From assembly GCF_018449635.1 (NCBI RefSeq), contig NZ_JAAVUV010000004.1:186001-250000 (forward strand): DNA of 64,000 bases, in the 5' to 3' direction. Below, piece by piece: positions 43,777 through 52,724 of the stretch (positions are counted from its first letter, which is position 1; each line of letters starts with the position of its first letter). The notes below the pieces were generated by a model. The model was not told where the DNA came from, did no database searches, and worked only from the letters and a program-made list of their open reading frames with translations. Source of the DNA: Caballeronia sp. dw_276. Lineage in GTDB: Bacteria; Pseudomonadota; Gammaproteobacteria; Burkholderiales; Burkholderiaceae. The position numbers and the translations under genes were made by a program.

Positions 43777-43789
43777 GGTTTCCGGAACC
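43777..43789. promoter_or_regulatory. Palindrome in the LysR/ABC operon promoter
   Basis: GGTTTCCGGAACC is a near-perfect dyad (one extra T in the left arm) 24 bp upstream of the LysR gene and 86 bp upstream of the binding-protein gene. It is a candidate LysR box. Confidence 0.5.
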
Positions 43790-43874
43790 ATAACCGCGAA
43801 AAAATGGTTTTTCAAAACTTTTTTGACTGCCTACATTTCCCTCATCAAAGCTTTTAACGATCCGGGGAAATCAT

Positions 43875-44723
43875 ATGAGCACGCTCAACCGCCGCAAATT
43901 CATCACCATCGCAGGCGGCGTTTTGCTTGCGATGGCCTTGCCCTCCCTTGCGTTCGCGGAAGGCGGAACGCTTGCAGACATCCGCAAGCGGGGCAAACTT
44001 ACAGTCGGCACCGAGGCGGCTTACGAGCCCTACGAGTTCGTTGAAAACGGCAAGGTGGTGGGCTACGGTCACGATATTCTGGAATACATGGCAAGCAAGC
44101 TGGGCGTTACGCTGAACCAGGTCAACCTGCCGTTCCAGGGCTTGTTGCCCGGCCTGATGACACACAAGTTCGACTTCGTCGCAACGAGCGTCGGCATCAA
44201 TCCGGAACGCGCGAAACGGTTTGCGTTCTCTGAGCCCGTAGGTGTTGTCGATACAGTCCTGGTAGTGCGTTCAAACGATAGCGCCATTTCAAAAGCCGAA
44301 GATGCTGCAGGCCGTGTGGTCGGCACGCAGATGGGTTCGTCATCGCAACCCATCGCGCAAGCCTTCGATACACAATTAAAAACCAAAGGCGCCGGTTACG
44401 CAGATATCAAACTGTTCCAGGCTTATCCCGACGTGATGGTCGCGCTGACGAACAAGACGCTAGACGTCGGCATCATGCCGTCGAACGTCGTTGCCGTGTT
44501 GATGAAGAAAGAGCCGGGACAGTTCCGCGTCATCGGCAAGATTGGCGAGCCGAAGATGCTTGCGTGGGTCGCCAACCCGCAGGACCTTGAGATTCGGACG
44601 TTCATCAATACGTCGCTCGCGGAACTGACCAAGAGCGGCCAGCTCGCGCAGATGCAGAAAAAGTGGTTCGGCTACACCATGAACTTGCCGACCAGCGGCT
44701 ATTTGCCTGAAGGTGCGGTCTGA
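43875..44723 (+). CDS. ABC transporter periplasmic binding protein (polar amino acid family)
   Basis: The 282-residue protein has a Tat-like signal peptide (TLNRRKFITIAGGVLLAMALPSLAFA) and the family-3 solute-binding domain, with GTEAAYEPYEFVENGKVVGYGHDIL and KFDFVATSVGINPERAKRFAFSEP. It captures a polar amino acid or a related cationic compound. It is first in the operon with two permeases, a ureohydrolase, an ATPase and RidA. The Tat motif is unusual for this family and suggests export in folded form. Confidence 0.9.
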   Translation: MSTLNRRKFITIAGGVLLAMALPSLAFAEGGTLADIRKRGKLTVGTEAAYEPYEFVENGKVVGYGHDILEYMASKLGVTLNQVNLPFQGLLPGLMTHKFDFVATSVGINPERAKRFAFSEPVGVVDTVLVVRSNDSAISKAEDAAGRVVGTQMGSSSQPIAQAFDTQLKTKGAGYADIKLFQAYPDVMVALTNKTLDVGIMPSNVVAVLMKKEPGQFRVIGKIGEPKMLAWVANPQDLEIRTFINTSLAELTKSGQLAQMQKKWFGYTMNLPTSGYLPEGAV

Positions 44724-44736
44724 GGCGGAGCGCTGC

Positions 44737-45420
44737 ATGTTCGCTTTCCTAAGCAGTCAGCTCGCCGTGCTCGCGCCGTTTTTTCACGATGTCATTGCGG
44801 GCGCTATCACGACGATTCTATCGAGCGTGGCGGCGTTCGTGCTTGGTATCGGGATTGGCGCGGTGTTGCTGCTCGTGCGACAGCATGGCGGCCGCGCACT
44901 CGCGTGGCTCGTCATTCTTTATGTCAGCGTGATACGCGGTACACCCGCGCTGATTCAGATGCTGGTCGCGTATTACGTGCTACCCGCGGTGCTCAACCTG
45001 AACATATCGCCACTGCAGGCAGGCATTCTTGCGCTTGCGTTGAACACTGCGGCGTATGTCTCGGAGATCTTGCGTGGCGCATTGAACTCGCTTGGCCGCG
45101 GGCAGATTCCGGCGGCGCGTGCGCTCGGCATGCCTGCGTTTCAAGCATGGCGATACATCGTGTTTCCGCAGCTCTTTTATCGATCCATCCCGCCGCTGAC
45201 CAACGAATTCACGATGCTGCTGAAGGCGTCTTCGCTCATGTCGATCATCGCGGTGCACGATCTCGCAACGGTCGCACGCGACGCCACGCTGCAGACCAAT
45301 TTGCCGCTGCAGGTGTTTTCCGCGACGGCCGCCGTCTACTTCGCGATTCTGTTCATTGCGTCGTCGGCATCGCGTGGACTTGAACGCCGTGTTGCGAAGG
45401 TACTGCCTAATGTCCATTGA
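44737..45420 (+). CDS. ABC transporter permease 1 (HisM/GlnP type)
   Basis: The 227-residue inner-membrane protein has the His/Glu/Gln/Arg permease topology and the EAA loop segment LGRGQIPAARALGMPAFQAWRYIVFPQLFYRSIPPLTNEF. ATG 44737 follows GGCGGAG 7 bases earlier. Its 3' end overlaps the next permease by 11 bases. It forms a heterodimer with the product of 45410-46072. Confidence 0.9.
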   Translation: MFAFLSSQLAVLAPFFHDVIAGAITTILSSVAAFVLGIGIGAVLLLVRQHGGRALAWLVILYVSVIRGTPALIQMLVAYYVLPAVLNLNISPLQAGILALALNTAAYVSEILRGALNSLGRGQIPAARALGMPAFQAWRYIVFPQLFYRSIPPLTNEFTMLLKASSLMSIIAVHDLATVARDATLQTNLPLQVFSATAAVYFAILFIASSASRGLERRVAKVLPNVH

Positions 45421-46072
45421 TCTGGCTATCGTTCAATCGTCGATTCTTCCACTTCTAAAGGGACTGAAGGTCACCGCCCAGGTCTGCGTACTCGGCATTC
45501 CACTCGGGATCGTGGCGGGCACCGTTGCCGCATACTTTCGTGCTTCGACATGGCGCGTGTTGCGGGCAGTGGCGCTCTCGTATGTGGAGTTCGTGCGCAA
45601 TGTACCGTTTCTGATACTCGTCTATCTGAGCTTCTTCGGCTTGCCGAAGCTGGGCGTCTCGATGCCTGCGTTTGCCATCGGGGTAGCGGCTACAGCGTTC
45701 TACACAGGCGGTTACTTCAGCGAAATCCTGCGTGCCGCATTCGGCAGCCTTGCGCACGGACAAGTGCAGGCCGCCCGCTCGCTCGGGTTATCGGGGCTTC
45801 AGGTGCAGCGTCACGTGGTGTTGCCGCAGATCTTCGGTTTTCTTGCGCCGGCCACGACCAGTCTCACGATCATGATGTTCAAGGACTCGTCCATATTCTC
45901 GGTGATGAGCCTGACGGAGCTGACTTATCAAAGCAACCTGCTCACCGCCGATACCTTCGCGTACGTCGAAGTGCTCGGCACTACCGCGCTCATCTACTGG
46001 CTGTGCAGCGTGCTGCTAGACGTAGCCGGGCAATGGTCGGAGCGATACGCAACCCGATACCGGCGCGTCTGA
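45410..46072 (+). CDS. ABC transporter permease 2 (HisQ/GlnQ-system type)
   Basis: The 220-residue permease has KGLKVTAQVCVLGIPLGIVAGTVAAYF and the EAA loop SLAHGQVQAARSLGLSGLQVQRHVVLPQIFGFLAPATTS. ATG 45410 overlaps the end of permease 1 by 11 bases, so the two are translationally coupled. It completes the transmembrane part of the amino-acid-type importer. Confidence 0.9.
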   Translation: MSIDLAIVQSSILPLLKGLKVTAQVCVLGIPLGIVAGTVAAYFRASTWRVLRAVALSYVEFVRNVPFLILVYLSFFGLPKLGVSMPAFAIGVAATAFYTGGYFSEILRAAFGSLAHGQVQAARSLGLSGLQVQRHVVLPQIFGFLAPATTSLTIMMFKDSSIFSVMSLTELTYQSNLLTADTFAYVEVLGTTALIYWLCSVLLDVAGQWSERYATRYRRV

Positions 46073-46123
46073 TGCCGCGCGTCCCTTGCAGTAGATAACC
46101 CATTTAATAAAGGATTCCTGATT

Positions 46124-47089
46124 ATGACAAAACCACTCACCGTTCCTCCGAAGACCGGCCACAAGACGCTGCTCTATTCCGATCTGGCGATGGACCTCGA
46201 CAATCTCGACGCGGACATTGCCGTGCTCGGCATGCCTTATGGATCGGCCTATTCCGCTGCCGATTTCACCAACGACCAGACCAACGCACCCACCGCGATC
46301 CGCCAGGCTACTGACCGTGTGGTGCGTTCGCCGGGCCACTACGATTTCGATATCGATGGTCCGTTGCTGCAGGAGCGCACGGATATCCGCTTTGTCGATT
46401 GCGGCGATGTGATCGCCGATCTCGCCGCCCCGGGCAGTCATTACGAACGCGTCGAGCAAGTCGTGCGCAAGATCCTGGCGGCGGGTGCATTGCCTATTGT
46501 GATGGGTGGCGATCACGGCATTACCACGCCGGTGCTGCGCGCGTTCGACAGTCTCGGCCCGATCACGCTGGTTCACGTCGATGCTCATCTCGACTGGCGC
46601 GACGAAGTGAACGGCGTGCGTGATGGTCTTTCGAGCCCGATCCGCCGTGCATCGGAAATGAAGCATGTCGCGAAGATCGTCCAGATCGGACTGCGTGCGC
46701 AGGGCAGCGGACGCCCAGAGGAATTTCGCGCGGCCAAGGCTTATGGCTCGGACCTGATCACCGCTTACGAGCTTCACGATGTCGGTATGGACGCAGTGCT
46801 CGCGCGCATTCCGGATGGCGGCAACTACTACCTGACCATCGACGCCGATGGCCTCGATCCTTCCGTCATGCCCGCAGTTGCTGGCCCGGCGCCTGGTGGC
46901 GTGACTTTCCTGCAAGCCCGCAAACTGATTCACGGCCTGGTCAAGAAGGGTCGCGTGGTGGGGATGGATATTGTCGAGATCCAGCCTGAGAAAGATGTGA
47001 ACCAGATCTCGTGTGTCACGGCAGGGCGGCTGATTTTGAATCTGATTGGCAGCGCCATCCGCGCAGGTTATTTCGATAACCGTCGCTAA
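46124..47089 (+). CDS. Ureohydrolase (agmatinase/guanidino-acid hydrolase family)
   Basis: The 321-residue enzyme has the binuclear metal ligands GGDHG (His131), HVDAHLDW (Asp153, His155, Asp157) and TIDADGLDP (Asp240, Asp242). The family hydrolyses agmatine, guanidinobutyrate, arginine or guanidine to urea and an amine, using Mn or, in some, Ni. Its place within an ABC importer operon indicates that the imported compound is its substrate, most simply a guanidino acid or agmatine. AAAGGATT precedes ATG 46124. Confidence 0.9.
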   Translation: MTKPLTVPPKTGHKTLLYSDLAMDLDNLDADIAVLGMPYGSAYSAADFTNDQTNAPTAIRQATDRVVRSPGHYDFDIDGPLLQERTDIRFVDCGDVIADLAAPGSHYERVEQVVRKILAAGALPIVMGGDHGITTPVLRAFDSLGPITLVHVDAHLDWRDEVNGVRDGLSSPIRRASEMKHVAKIVQIGLRAQGSGRPEEFRAAKAYGSDLITAYELHDVGMDAVLARIPDGGNYYLTIDADGLDPSVMPAVAGPAPGGVTFLQARKLIHGLVKKGRVVGMDIVEIQPEKDVNQISCVTAGRLILNLIGSAIRAGYFDNRR

Positions 47090-47105
47090 GCATCATCGAG
47101 CTCGC

Positions 47106-47834
47106 ATGATTCACATCCACCAGATCAGCAAGCAATACGGCGCGTTCAAGGTGCTCGATACATGCACGACCGAAGTTGCCAAGGGTGAAGTCGTCGTTGT
47201 ATGCGGTCCGTCAGGGTCGGGCAAAAGCACCTTGATCAAATGCGTGAACGGACTCGAACCGTTCCAGTCGGGCGAGATCATTGTGGACGGCGTATCGGTC
47301 GGTGCGCCTTCCACACGCCTGTCCGCTTTGCGTGCGCGCGTGGGCATGGTGTTCCAGCACTTTGAGCTTTTCCCGCATATGAGCGTGCTCGACAACGTGG
47401 CGCTTGCGCAGGTCAAAGTGCTGGGCCGGCGTCGCGATGAAGCGGAAGCCAAGGCGTTGACGCTGCTCGCGCGCGTCGGTTTGCGTGATCATGCCAGGAA
47501 GTTTCCCGGGCAGTTATCGGGCGGGCAACAGCAACGCGTGGCGATCGTCCGCGCGTTATCGATGGACCCGGCTGCCATGCTCTTCGATGAACCCACGTCC
47601 GCCCTCGATCCCGAGATGGTGAACGAAGTGCTCGACGTGATGGTGGATCTCGCGCGCGAGGGCATGACCATGATGGTCGTCACGCACGAGATGGGCTTTG
47701 CGCGAAAGGTGGCGGATCGCGTCGTCTTCATGGAGAGCGGCGCGATCGTGGAGGACGCCAAAGCCGATGAATTTTTTGCAGGCGCGAAGTCAGAACGCGC
47801 ACGGCTGTTCTTGTCGCGCATCCTGACGCATTAA
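47106..47834 (+). CDS. ABC transporter ATP-binding subunit (polar amino acid type)
   Basis: The 242-residue protein has Walker [10 protein letters not shown], the signature [15 protein letters not shown] and Walker [15 protein letters not shown]. It powers the importer encoded by the preceding binding protein and permeases. ATG 47106 is used because a longer frame overlaps the ureohydrolase. Confidence 0.92.
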   Translation: MIHIHQISKQYGAFKVLDTCTTEVAKGEVVVVCGPSGSGKSTLIKCVNGLEPFQSGEIIVDGVSVGAPSTRLSALRARVGMVFQHFELFPHMSVLDNVALAQVKVLGRRRDEAEAKALTLLARVGLRDHARKFPGQLSGGQQQRVAIVRALSMDPAAMLFDEPTSALDPEMVNEVLDVMVDLAREGMTMMVVTHEMGFARKVADRVVFMESGAIVEDAKADEFFAGAKSERARLFLSRILTH

Positions 47835-47855
47835 TTTTATTCTCTACGAGACACC

Positions 47856-48263
47856 ATGGAACACACTCGCATTCGTCCGTTCAACACGAAAATCACTTAC
47901 CCCGAACAATCGCTCGATAACGATCTTGCGCAAGCCGTTGTAGCCGGCAACATGATCTTTCTGCGCGGTCAGATTGGTCAGGACATCGATACCTACGAAT
48001 CGGTCGGTATCGGCGACGCCGCGGCGCAGGCCGAGAAGGCGATGGCCAATGTGAAGATGCTGCTGGAAGAAGCAGGCAGCAAGCTTGAGGACATCTGCAA
48101 GGTGACTATCTACCTGACTGATGTGCGCTATCGCGAGGCGGTGTATCGGGTGGTCGGACGCTGGTTGAAAGGCGTGCACGCGGTATCGACGGGACTTACC
48201 GTGACGGCGCTCGCGCGACCGGAATGGCTGGTCGAGGTCGATGTGATCGCGGTGAAGTCGTAA
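47856..48263 (+). CDS. RidA/YjgF-family enamine/imine deaminase
   Basis: The 135-residue protein has IFLRGQIGQDIDTYESVGIGDAAAQAEKAMANVKMLLEEAGSKLEDICKVTIYLTDVRYREAVYRVV, the RidA pattern, with the Arg of the C-terminal ARPEWLVEVDVIAV. RidA proteins remove reactive 2-aminoacrylate or imine by-products, often with PLP or guanidino catabolism. It is last in the six-gene operon and is 21 bp downstream of the ATPase. Confidence 0.9.
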   Translation: MEHTRIRPFNTKITYPEQSLDNDLAQAVVAGNMIFLRGQIGQDIDTYESVGIGDAAAQAEKAMANVKMLLEEAGSKLEDICKVTIYLTDVRYREAVYRVVGRWLKGVHAVSTGLTVTALARPEWLVEVDVIAVKS

Positions 48264-48272
48264 GCCTCATCA

Positions 48273-48310
48273 TTGCTGGCGACCGGGATATGGTTTTCGG
48301 CCGCCAGCAA
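48273..48310. terminator. Bidirectional hairpin between RidA and DMT genes
   Basis: TTGCTGGCG (48273-48281) and CGCCAGCAA (48302-48310) are perfect 9-bp arms across the 58-bp gap between convergent genes, which is the right place for a shared terminator. A T run is not evident. Confidence 0.5.
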
Positions 48311-48321
48311 GCTGCGCAGTA

Positions 48322-49191
48322 TCAGCGTCTGTTTGCGGGCGTCGCGCGAAACACGAGAACCAGCCCGGCCAGTATCAATGCCATGCCCGCAACGCCGGCA
48401 GGGGCAAGGCGATTACCGAGGAACACGTAGTCCATGACCGCTGTGCATATCGGTACGAGATAAAACAGGCTCGTCACGTTGACGAGGTTCCCTGCACGCA
48501 CCAGGCGGTAGAACAACAACTGCGCAAACACCGAGATCACGATGCCAAGCCAGAACAGCGGCAAGAGCATGCCCGTGTCCAGGGCAATGCTCGAAGGCTG
48601 GAACGGCAAGAACAACACGCATAGCGCGAGGCTGACTGCGTTCTGCAAAGGCAATACGTCGATAGGCGCCTGCTTCAGGCGCTTCTGCAGAATGGCTCCG
48701 ATCGTCATGCAAACGAGCGATGCGGACGCGAACAGCAATCCCATTGCCGGAAAGTCTCCCGCTTCCCCCGCTCCCCGCACGACCAGACACAAGCCGATCA
48801 AGGCGAGAAAAAGGCCGCCCACGCGCCGCATCGTCAAGCATCGTTCCACAAGCAAAAGCGTCAATACAGGCTGAACGCCGAGGATGGTGGCGAGAATGCC
48901 GGGGGTCATTCCATGGTCAAGTGCAAGCAGATAGGAGATGGAATAACCGCCGGTGAGCAAGCCGCCGGTAAGCGCAACTTGGAGTCTCGTTCCGGGCGCG
49001 GGCAACCATCGTCCGCGCCATGCGCCGAGGGACGCGAGGACCGCCGAAGCCAGCCCAAAACGCAGGACCAGAAAAGGCAAAGCGGGAGCGTGCTGAAGCC
49101 CTGTTTCTGAAACGATCGCGCCGCTGCTCCAGAGCAACACGAAGAGCGCAGTCGAGCCACAGGCCGCGAAAGCGGTTTTTAAAAAGACCAT
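48322..49191 (-). CDS. DMT-superfamily (EamA) transporter
   Basis: The 289-residue protein has ten helices and the two EamA repeats, with ACGSTALFVLLWSSGAIVSETGLQHAPALPFLVLRFGLASAVL and FLVPIC-like sequence in the second half (LVNVTSLFYLVPICTAVMDYVFLGNRLAPAGVAGMALILAG). It likely exports metabolites. A 21-bp palindrome lies about 240 bp upstream of its start. Confidence 0.88.
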   Translation of the reverse strand: MVFLKTAFAACGSTALFVLLWSSGAIVSETGLQHAPALPFLVLRFGLASAVLASLGAWRGRWLPAPGTRLQVALTGGLLTGGYSISYLLALDHGMTPGILATILGVQPVLTLLLVERCLTMRRVGGLFLALIGLCLVVRGAGEAGDFPAMGLLFASASLVCMTIGAILQKRLKQAPIDVLPLQNAVSLALCVLFLPFQPSSIALDTGMLLPLFWLGIVISVFAQLLFYRLVRAGNLVNVTSLFYLVPICTAVMDYVFLGNRLAPAGVAGMALILAGLVLVFRATPANRR

Positions 49192-49600
49192 GATTCATTC
49201 ACCTGTCGAGGGAATAGATGACCAGGGCAAACACGGTCAAGCCGCTAAAGCACGCAAGGTGCAGCGGTCGAGCCGGTTGCCGGGATTCAGTGGCTGTAAA
49301 TCAGCCGCGAACGTGCGTACTCGGAGGCGCTACTGCGCCCGCGGTCACGGCGTTCGGAGGAGATGCGGGGGGCGAAACGACAGGTGGGGAAACAGAACAA
49401 GCAGACGGACGGGCGGCGCGCACGCGGCTGAATATCGAGTCGGACTCGATATCAACAGAGCAGATGTGCGCGGGCTTCGTCATTGAATTGAATCAGGGTT
49501 TCGTTGCGTTGTGGAGGTCAGATTACCGGTTCTGTGCGCGTTGTGCAACGCATATTCGGGTAGCCTGGCGGACCACTGAACGAGCTGGTCCGCGCTGCTT
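49192..49600. other. 409-bp region with a perfect 21-bp palindrome
   Basis: No gene is convincing; a plus-strand open frame of 170 codons (49218-49730) runs across it and into the MFS gene in another frame, with no supported start. The palindrome at 49432-49452 is the clearest structure here. Confidence 0.55.
49432..49452. repeat. Perfect 21-bp palindrome
   Basis: Arms ATATCGAGTC and GACTCGATAT are perfect 10-bp complements around a single G. The site lies between the stop of the MFS gene (49601) and the start of the DMT gene (49191) on the same strand. It is more likely a dimeric regulator operator than a terminator, because no T run follows. Confidence 0.7.
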
Positions 49601-50860
49601 CTATGCCTCTCCCAGCGGTTCGGCTGCAACGGCGCCTTGCATCGGCTTCTCGGAAGAAGACCTCACACGGCTGACCCATATCGCCGCTGCCACGACTAAG
49701 ACGGTCGCGAGCCATCCATTGACGCCGTAGCCTTGAATGGTCCCGTTAGCGCCATTCGATAGCAGCAACCCCCCGAGCCACGCACCGCAGCCACTGCCAA
49801 GCGCTTGCAGCGCGCTGTTCGTGCTGAGGAATGCGCCCCGGTTTGCAGGCTCCGGAACTGTCGTGAGCAATGCCTGCATGGGAACCATCCGGCCCGAAAC
49901 TGTCACCATGAACACCGGGAAAAACAGCAGCAGCAATATGTACGGCAGGGCAGGCAAGTGTGTGACGAACAGGATCGGCAGAAGCGACACGGCGACCATC
50001 ACGCGGAACATGTGGCGGCTGCCGTATCGATCGGACAGGCGGCCAATAAAACGCGAAGTGAAGAACGTCGCCGCGCCACCGCCCATGTAAAGCCACGAGA
50101 GTTGCGCTGGCTGCACCCCGTGATTGGCGACCAGCACAGGCGATATGAACGGGATCACCAGCATCTGCGACCCCATGACCACGAAGGTCATGGCGAACGC
50201 ACTCATGTAACGAGGGTTCGATAGCAGCCGCCAGAGCGACGGCAACACGCTTCGCAATGCGGGCTGCTGTCTTCCCAGATGTTCTGCGAGCACGGGTACA
50301 ACCCGCATGCAGCCGAGCCAGATCAGCACCGAAAGCACTGTTAGCAAGATGAACGGCGTGTACCACCCGAAGTGGGCGCCAAGCAGGATGCCCGCCGGAA
50401 CACCCGCCACTGCCGCCAACGAAAACGCCGTCATGATGGTACCCGTCGCGGCGCCGCGTCTTGCTATAGGAATGACGTCGCTGACAATTGCCATCACGAC
50501 CGAACCCAGCATGCCGCCGGTAATGCCTGCGAATGCCCGTGCTACCAGCAAGATAGAAAAACTTGGTGCGAAGGCGCAAGCAAGATTCGACAAGGCAAAC
50601 AACGCGTACACGCCCAACAACAAACGACGCCGGTCGAACCGGTCGATATACGTCGCGCCTAGCAGCCCGGAAAGTCCCGAGCACCACGAGTACGCCGATA
50701 CCGCCGTGGCGAACGCAGCGGGTGAAATCTGAAAGCTCCGCATGATTTGCGGGCCGAGCGGCATCATCACCATGAAGTCCATGATGATGGTGAATTGCGT
50801 CAGCGCAAGCAGCCACAGCAGGCGCCGCTCGCGATTGGTGTCAAGACTATACATAGCCAT
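49601..50860 (-). CDS. MFS transporter, drug:H+ antiporter-like
   Basis: The 419-residue, 12-helix protein has FTIIMDFMVMMPLGPQIMRSFQISPAAFATAVSAYSWCSGLSGLLGATYIDRFDRRRLLL and FAGITGGMLGSVVMAIVSDVIPIARRGAATGTIMTAFSLAAVAGVPAGILLGAHFGWYTPF, the DHA1/YfcJ-like exporter pattern. It starts 47 bp after the stop of the YqjH-like gene, so the two are likely co-transcribed. Its substrate could be a siderophore or metal chelate, given the YqjI-type regulator, but this is inference. Confidence 0.88.
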   Translation of the reverse strand: MAMYSLDTNRERRLLWLLALTQFTIIMDFMVMMPLGPQIMRSFQISPAAFATAVSAYSWCSGLSGLLGATYIDRFDRRRLLLGVYALFALSNLACAFAPSFSILLVARAFAGITGGMLGSVVMAIVSDVIPIARRGAATGTIMTAFSLAAVAGVPAGILLGAHFGWYTPFILLTVLSVLIWLGCMRVVPVLAEHLGRQQPALRSVLPSLWRLLSNPRYMSAFAMTFVVMGSQMLVIPFISPVLVANHGVQPAQLSWLYMGGGAATFFTSRFIGRLSDRYGSRHMFRVMVAVSLLPILFVTHLPALPYILLLLFFPVFMVTVSGRMVPMQALLTTVPEPANRGAFLSTNSALQALGSGCGAWLGGLLLSNGANGTIQGYGVNGWLATVLVVAAAIWVSRVRSSSEKPMQGAVAAEPLGEA

Positions 50861-50906
50861 CCTGATTAAATTTATTCTTTTGGACGCGGCGCATGCAATT
50901 CAACGA

Positions 50907-51722
50907 CTAGTCGTCGATAGACTCATGAACCGCAACCGCCCCGCGCTTCCAGTAGCTCGAGGCGCGGATACGGGTTTTATCGATACCGCGTTCCGTGCAC
51001 AAATGCTGACGCACGGCACGGACCACGCTCGACTCGGCCGCCGCCCAGACATAACCTTCGCCAGTAGGCAGATACATTTCGCGCAACGCGAGCAGTAACG
51101 CACCGCCCGGGAAGTCCGATTCGCTCCGGTAACGCCATTCAGCGTACAGGTCGGCTTGGGTATCGAATTCGATGCGTGCCGAGGGGTCTTCAACTTCGAT
51201 CAGCGCTGCAACACGCGTTCCCGCTGGCAACTCTTCCAGACGGCGTGCAATGGCGGGAAGCGCAGATTCATCGCCGATAAGAAGATGCCAGTCGAAACCC
51301 GTGGGAATGGTGAACGAGCCGCGCGGGCCGCCAATACCGAGGTACTGGCCAACCTGGGCTTGTTTGGCCCAGGTCGCCGCCGGACCTGCTTCGTGCAGCG
51401 CGAATTCAATGTCCAACTCGCCAGCCGAACGGTCGAAACGGCGCGGCGTGAAATCGCGCGCGATCGGCCGTGGCTGGTCGTCGGCAAAGACGGGTCCATT
51501 GGGGCCGGCCGTGGGGACCACGGGTTTATCGGCGCCGGGTGCTGGAAAGAACACCTTGATGTGATCATCGAAGGATGCGGATTCGAAGTCGTGAAGATCC
51601 TCGCCGCCCATCGTGACACGAACGAGATGTGGCGTTACCAGATGAACCCGCTTGACCTGGAGCAGGCGGAATTTGAGTGTGTGGCGAACGCGGACGACCG
51701 CCAGATCGGGTCTGTTTTGCAT
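50907..51722 (-). CDS. yqjH: Siderophore-interacting FAD reductase (YqjH/ViuB family)
   Basis: The 271-residue flavoprotein has the SIP-family FAD motif RDFTPRRFDRSAGELDIEFALHEAGPAATWAKQAQVGQYLGIGGPRGSF and the C-terminal NAD-like domain ending SYWKRGAVAVHE. It releases iron from ferric siderophores by reduction. In E. coli, YqjH is paired with the nickel-responsive PadR regulator YqjI. Here the PadR gene lies 28 bp upstream on the same strand, a co-linear version of the same pair. Confidence 0.88.
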   Translation of the reverse strand: MQNRPDLAVVRVRHTLKFRLLQVKRVHLVTPHLVRVTMGGEDLHDFESASFDDHIKVFFPAPGADKPVVPTAGPNGPVFADDQPRPIARDFTPRRFDRSAGELDIEFALHEAGPAATWAKQAQVGQYLGIGGPRGSFTIPTGFDWHLLIGDESALPAIARRLEELPAGTRVAALIEVEDPSARIEFDTQADLYAEWRYRSESDFPGGALLLALREMYLPTGEGYVWAAAESSVVRAVRQHLCTERGIDKTRIRASSYWKRGAVAVHESIDD

Positions 51723-51750
51723 GCTGTCTTTCCTTGATCGGGATTTGGGC

Positions 51751-52521
51751 TCAAGCCGGATCGCTCGGTGCCTTGCCTTCTATTTCAGCCGTGGCGCGCG
51801 CGAGAATGGCTGCGATTCGGCGTTGTTCTTCAATAGTGGCCTCGGTGCGCATCAGCAGCGCGTGCTTTAGCGCGTGGCGTGCGCGGATGTATTCCGGCAA
51901 CCACGTATTGTCGCCGTCGCCGTTTTCGTCCGACGTTTCGCCAGCAAACGCGCGGCGCACTGAATCCATCTTGCGAGCAAAATGGCTGAGCTTCGCGAAC
52001 ATGACGTCGACGCGTTCCCGGTTGGCGGCCAGATGCTCGCGGCCCGGATCGGCGAGCGCATAACGCTTGCGGTTTCCTTCCAGTTCGACGGTCGCGTAAC
52101 CGAGTTCTTCGAGGTAGGTCAGCGCCGGATAAACCATGCCGGGACTCGGCGTGTAGAAACCGTTCGAGCGGACTTCGAGCGCCTTGATCAACTCGTAGCC
52201 GTGGCGCGCTTGCTCCGCGAGCAGGGCTAGGAGGAGAAGCTGCAGGTCGTCGGAGGTGAATTTACGGCCGCGCGGCATGCCGTCTTCGCCGCCGCCAAAC
52301 CCGCCCGGACCGCCACCAAATCCGCCGCGGCCTCCGCCGAATCCATCAGGACCGCCGCGGCCAAAGCCACCGGGGCCGCCGTGTCCACCACGGCCGCCGA
52401 AACGGTCTTCGCCGTGGTGACGATGACGATGGGGACGGCTCATTGCGTGCCACAGTGCATGAAGGGCCGAGCGGCCGTCGAAACCGGATGAATCTTGTGC
52501 GTGCAGGTGATGACGTTTCAT
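51751..52521 (-). CDS. yqjI: YqjI-like nickel-type PadR regulator with His/Gly-rich N-terminal extension
   Basis: The 256-residue protein starts MKRHHLHAQD and has a His-rich segment (RPHRHRHHGEDRF) and a Gly/Phe/Arg-rich repeat (residues about 41-82) before the PadR winged helix (residues 88-165, KFTSDDLQLLLLALLAEQARHGYELIKALEVRSNGFYTPSPGMVYPALTYLEELGYATVE). The His-rich extension is the nickel-sensing feature of E. coli YqjI. ATG 52521 follows GGAGTTTCACG. It is first in the yqjI-yqjH-MFS order and should repress its own promoter at 52550-52573. Confidence 0.88.
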   Translation of the reverse strand: MKRHHLHAQDSSGFDGRSALHALWHAMSRPHRHRHHGEDRFGGRGGHGGPGGFGRGGPDGFGGGRGGFGGGPGGFGGGEDGMPRGRKFTSDDLQLLLLALLAEQARHGYELIKALEVRSNGFYTPSPGMVYPALTYLEELGYATVELEGNRKRYALADPGREHLAANRERVDVMFAKLSHFARKMDSVRRAFAGETSDENGDGDNTWLPEYIRARHALKHALLMRTEATIEEQRRIAAILARATAEIEGKAPSDPA

Positions 52522-52549
52522 CGTGAAACTCCGTAGTATCGTAAAACAC

Positions 52550-52573
52550 ATCTTAAGATATATATCTAAAGAT
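52550..52573. promoter_or_regulatory. PadR operator: near-perfect 24-bp palindrome
   Basis: Arms ATCTTAAGATAT and ATATCTAAAGAT (52550-52573) are reverse complements at 22 of 24 positions, with a TATATA centre. This resembles the YqjI/PadR type of AT-rich inverted repeat. It lies 29 bp upstream of the yqjI-like start. Confidence 0.72.
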
Positions 52574-52724
52574 ACGAAGTCAACGTGTTTTTGTGTTTTT
52601 TGCGCGATAAAAACATGCATTGCTTAGGGTGTACGGCCTCATAACCATATGGGAATTGAATAATTCTCAAGGCGGATGCGCGTCGTTACTCTGGACACTG
52701 ATTAAGTCCACGAGGGTTATGCAC

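Noticed and set aside
43754..43874. Guanidine riboswitch ahead of the ureohydrolase operon
   Set aside because: The 120-bp leader shows a short palindrome and T-rich tracts but none of the conserved guanidine-riboswitch loops that I could recognise.
49218..49730. 170-codon plus-strand open frame
   Set aside because: It overlaps the 3' end of the MFS gene in another frame, has no supported start, and its composition is unlike the neighbouring proteins.
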